From the NCBI RefSeq assembly GCF_018873765.1, contig NC_057921.1, positions 66,515,557 through 66,579,556 on the forward strand: a DNA stretch of 64,000 bases, in the 5' to 3' direction. Position 1 is the first letter of the stretch, and each line of letters starts with the position of its first letter. Both the position numbers and the translations under genes were made by a program. Source of the DNA: Telopea speciosissima (Eukaryota; Streptophyta; Magnoliopsida; Proteales; Proteaceae). Positions 62,483 through 64,000 of this stretch are shown in pieces. Under the pieces are notes generated by a model. That model had not been told where the DNA came from. It did no database searches and saw only the letters and a list, made by a program, of their open reading frames with translations.

Positions 62483-64000
62483 TCTAGTATATTAATTTGG
62501 TTTTGTTCCAATTAAACGGTTTGGTTTCAATATAGTTCATACTGAAGAAAAAAAAGGACATCCCAGTGCTCAAGGCTCCTGCCACTACAAGGTCTCGGAG
62601 GGGCAATACCGATTCAATCAAAATATATGAACGCCAATTTCATGCTTTGAACAAGACGAAAGTATGGCACACAGTGGGGAGCTGGAGAGAATTGATTGTG
62701 AACTGTTAAGGTTGACACAGATCATATACGCTATGTCTAGAAGGTAGGAAAAGAAAGAAAAAACATCATAGACAAAAGTAATAATGATAATAATAAGGGT
62801 TATTAAAGAATGTTCTCTGGTCGCATGATTCTTCCAACCAAACAGATGAGTGCGTGAAATTACCACCCCCTCCCTCCTTAAATAAAAAATCTTATTCATG
62901 TTGATGTTTCTACTCATACTCTCATTGGTCCCCACGTTGGTACAGATTAAAGGTAAAACAGTAAAAAAAATTACATTTAAAGAAAATCAAGGACATAATT
63001 ATCTAAAAAGGCGATCCATCCATGCCTATCCATATCAGTTTCATATCAGTTTCCAGGGTAACGATACCAATTCGAGATGCAATTAAACCATGACAGTAGC
63101 ACTTTTTATGGATCCCAGTATCCCACCAAGACTCACAGGTCATTTCCCTCGCCATAAAATGGTTTGGTTTGGATAAGTTCACCCGGGAAAGCGGACAGTT
63201 ATTTCACTTGTCCGTGTCTGGGTTCAAGGGACAGTGCACCGCACACATCCCAGTGGCTGTGTCTTTCCCCATATATATATATATATATATATGAACATCG
63301 ATCCCATTCCCTGAATCAGACGATAATCTGGTGCAAACATTGCGTGTGGAGGGAAGACATGAAGAGAGAGAAAAAAAATTAAGAAAATTTTATGTCTATT
63401 TTTCTTATTTCTTTTCTCTCTTTTCATGCCTTCCAAACATAGCGTAATGGAAATGCCGGAGTAGCACTTTTGTGGATCTCCTTTTGAGGTAATTTCCATG
63501 GCCATCTCTAGTCTACTGGAACTTGCCAGCCATTCGAGTGATCGATTCAGATTTGAAACAAAAACCCTAAAATGGGTATGTGTTTGCAACCGTTTTTAAT
63601 TTGATATATATGTCAGTCACCATGGTCAGGTTGGATTTCAAAGCCAAGGATTTACTTCTTTTTCTTCCTATTCTACACTTCTAAATTTTTATTTTCTTGA
63701 TAGGCGATTGATGATCTTTGATCGGCAAAGAACCCCAAACTTCAAGCAAGGAATAGGGAAGGCCCTCTATTGAACCCATGAGTTTTCTTTCGTTCCCATT
63801 TTTGCTTCTTTACGATTTCTGTTTTTATTGCTTATTATGATCTTTAATCATAAATTCCTTCTGTTTTTAATGAATGTAATAATTTGGGATCCCAAATGAT
63901 TTCTCGGGTCCTCATCCGTTCTCTTCAAATATTTATTTATTTTTCTAGGTTTTTTACTTTACTTCACTTTGTTCTTTTTATTTGTTTTGTACTGTTTTAG
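62483..64000. other. Intergenic to the window end
   Basis: AT-rich with an (AT)n microsatellite at 63271-63292. ORF-like stretches such as 62618-62935 show no protein features. No gene or RNA is recognised. Confidence 0.35.
63271..63292. repeat. (AT)n microsatellite
   Basis: About 11 AT units. Confidence 0.75.

Overview
This window is nuclear DNA from a flowering plant, most likely a eudicot. The evidence is AT-rich intergenic DNA, GT-AG introns in plant-type genes, tRNA-iMet-primed LTR retrotransposons, and MITE- and SINE-like repeats. The species cannot be told from the sequence. Exon boundaries were worked out by hand from splice motifs, reading-frame continuity and family knowledge; no alignment was run.

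Genes, all on the minus strand. Two tandem oligopeptide transporter (OPT) genes lie at 2.75-7.32 kb (OPT-A, 6 exons, about 752 aa) and 10.17-14.98 kb (OPT-B, 6 exons, about 757 aa). They differ in one intron, and OPT-A has a non-GT splice donor. A nuclear-speckle RRM protein (NSR/MtRBP1-like, 258 aa) spans 21.66-26.75 kb; its last exon is isolated behind a 2.9-kb intron that holds a Harbinger-like element. A complete ER-type Ca2+-ATPase of the ECA2 type (7 coding exons, 1051 aa) lies at 31.59-37.78 kb. Two related small single-pass membrane proteins at 43.3 and 46.8 kb sit in a duplicated unit of about 1.1 kb, and one of them carries a three-fold internal repeat. A single-exon KIC-like EF-hand gene is at 59.5-59.9 kb.

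Mobile DNA fills most of the rest. The elements with the best boundary evidence are: a 1.7-kb Mutator-like element with perfect 9-bp target-site duplications (TSDs) and possible captured coding fragments (450-2176); a 1-kb Harbinger-like element with TAA TSDs (22853-23861); a small tRNA-iMet-primed LTR element with a truncated 3' LTR (27337-29590); a Tourist-like fold-back with TTA TSDs (45671-45891); a 189-bp fold-back with 10-bp flanking repeats (47711-47899); a 9.3-kb LARD-like Ty3/gypsy derivative with 2.5-kb LTRs, 5-bp TSDs, PBS and PPT but no gag-pol (47994-57260); and a hAT-like element with near-perfect 8-bp TSDs (61917-62474). Three tRNA-like SINE candidates and several dispersed fold-back repeat families are also present.

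The genes do not form a functional cluster. OPT transporters move peptides or metal-chelate-type substrates, ECA2 pumps Ca2+ into the ER, KIC is a Ca2+ sensor, and the NSR protein acts in alternative splicing. Their proximity looks incidental. The main interest is local gene duplication and insertion of mobile elements in and around the genes.
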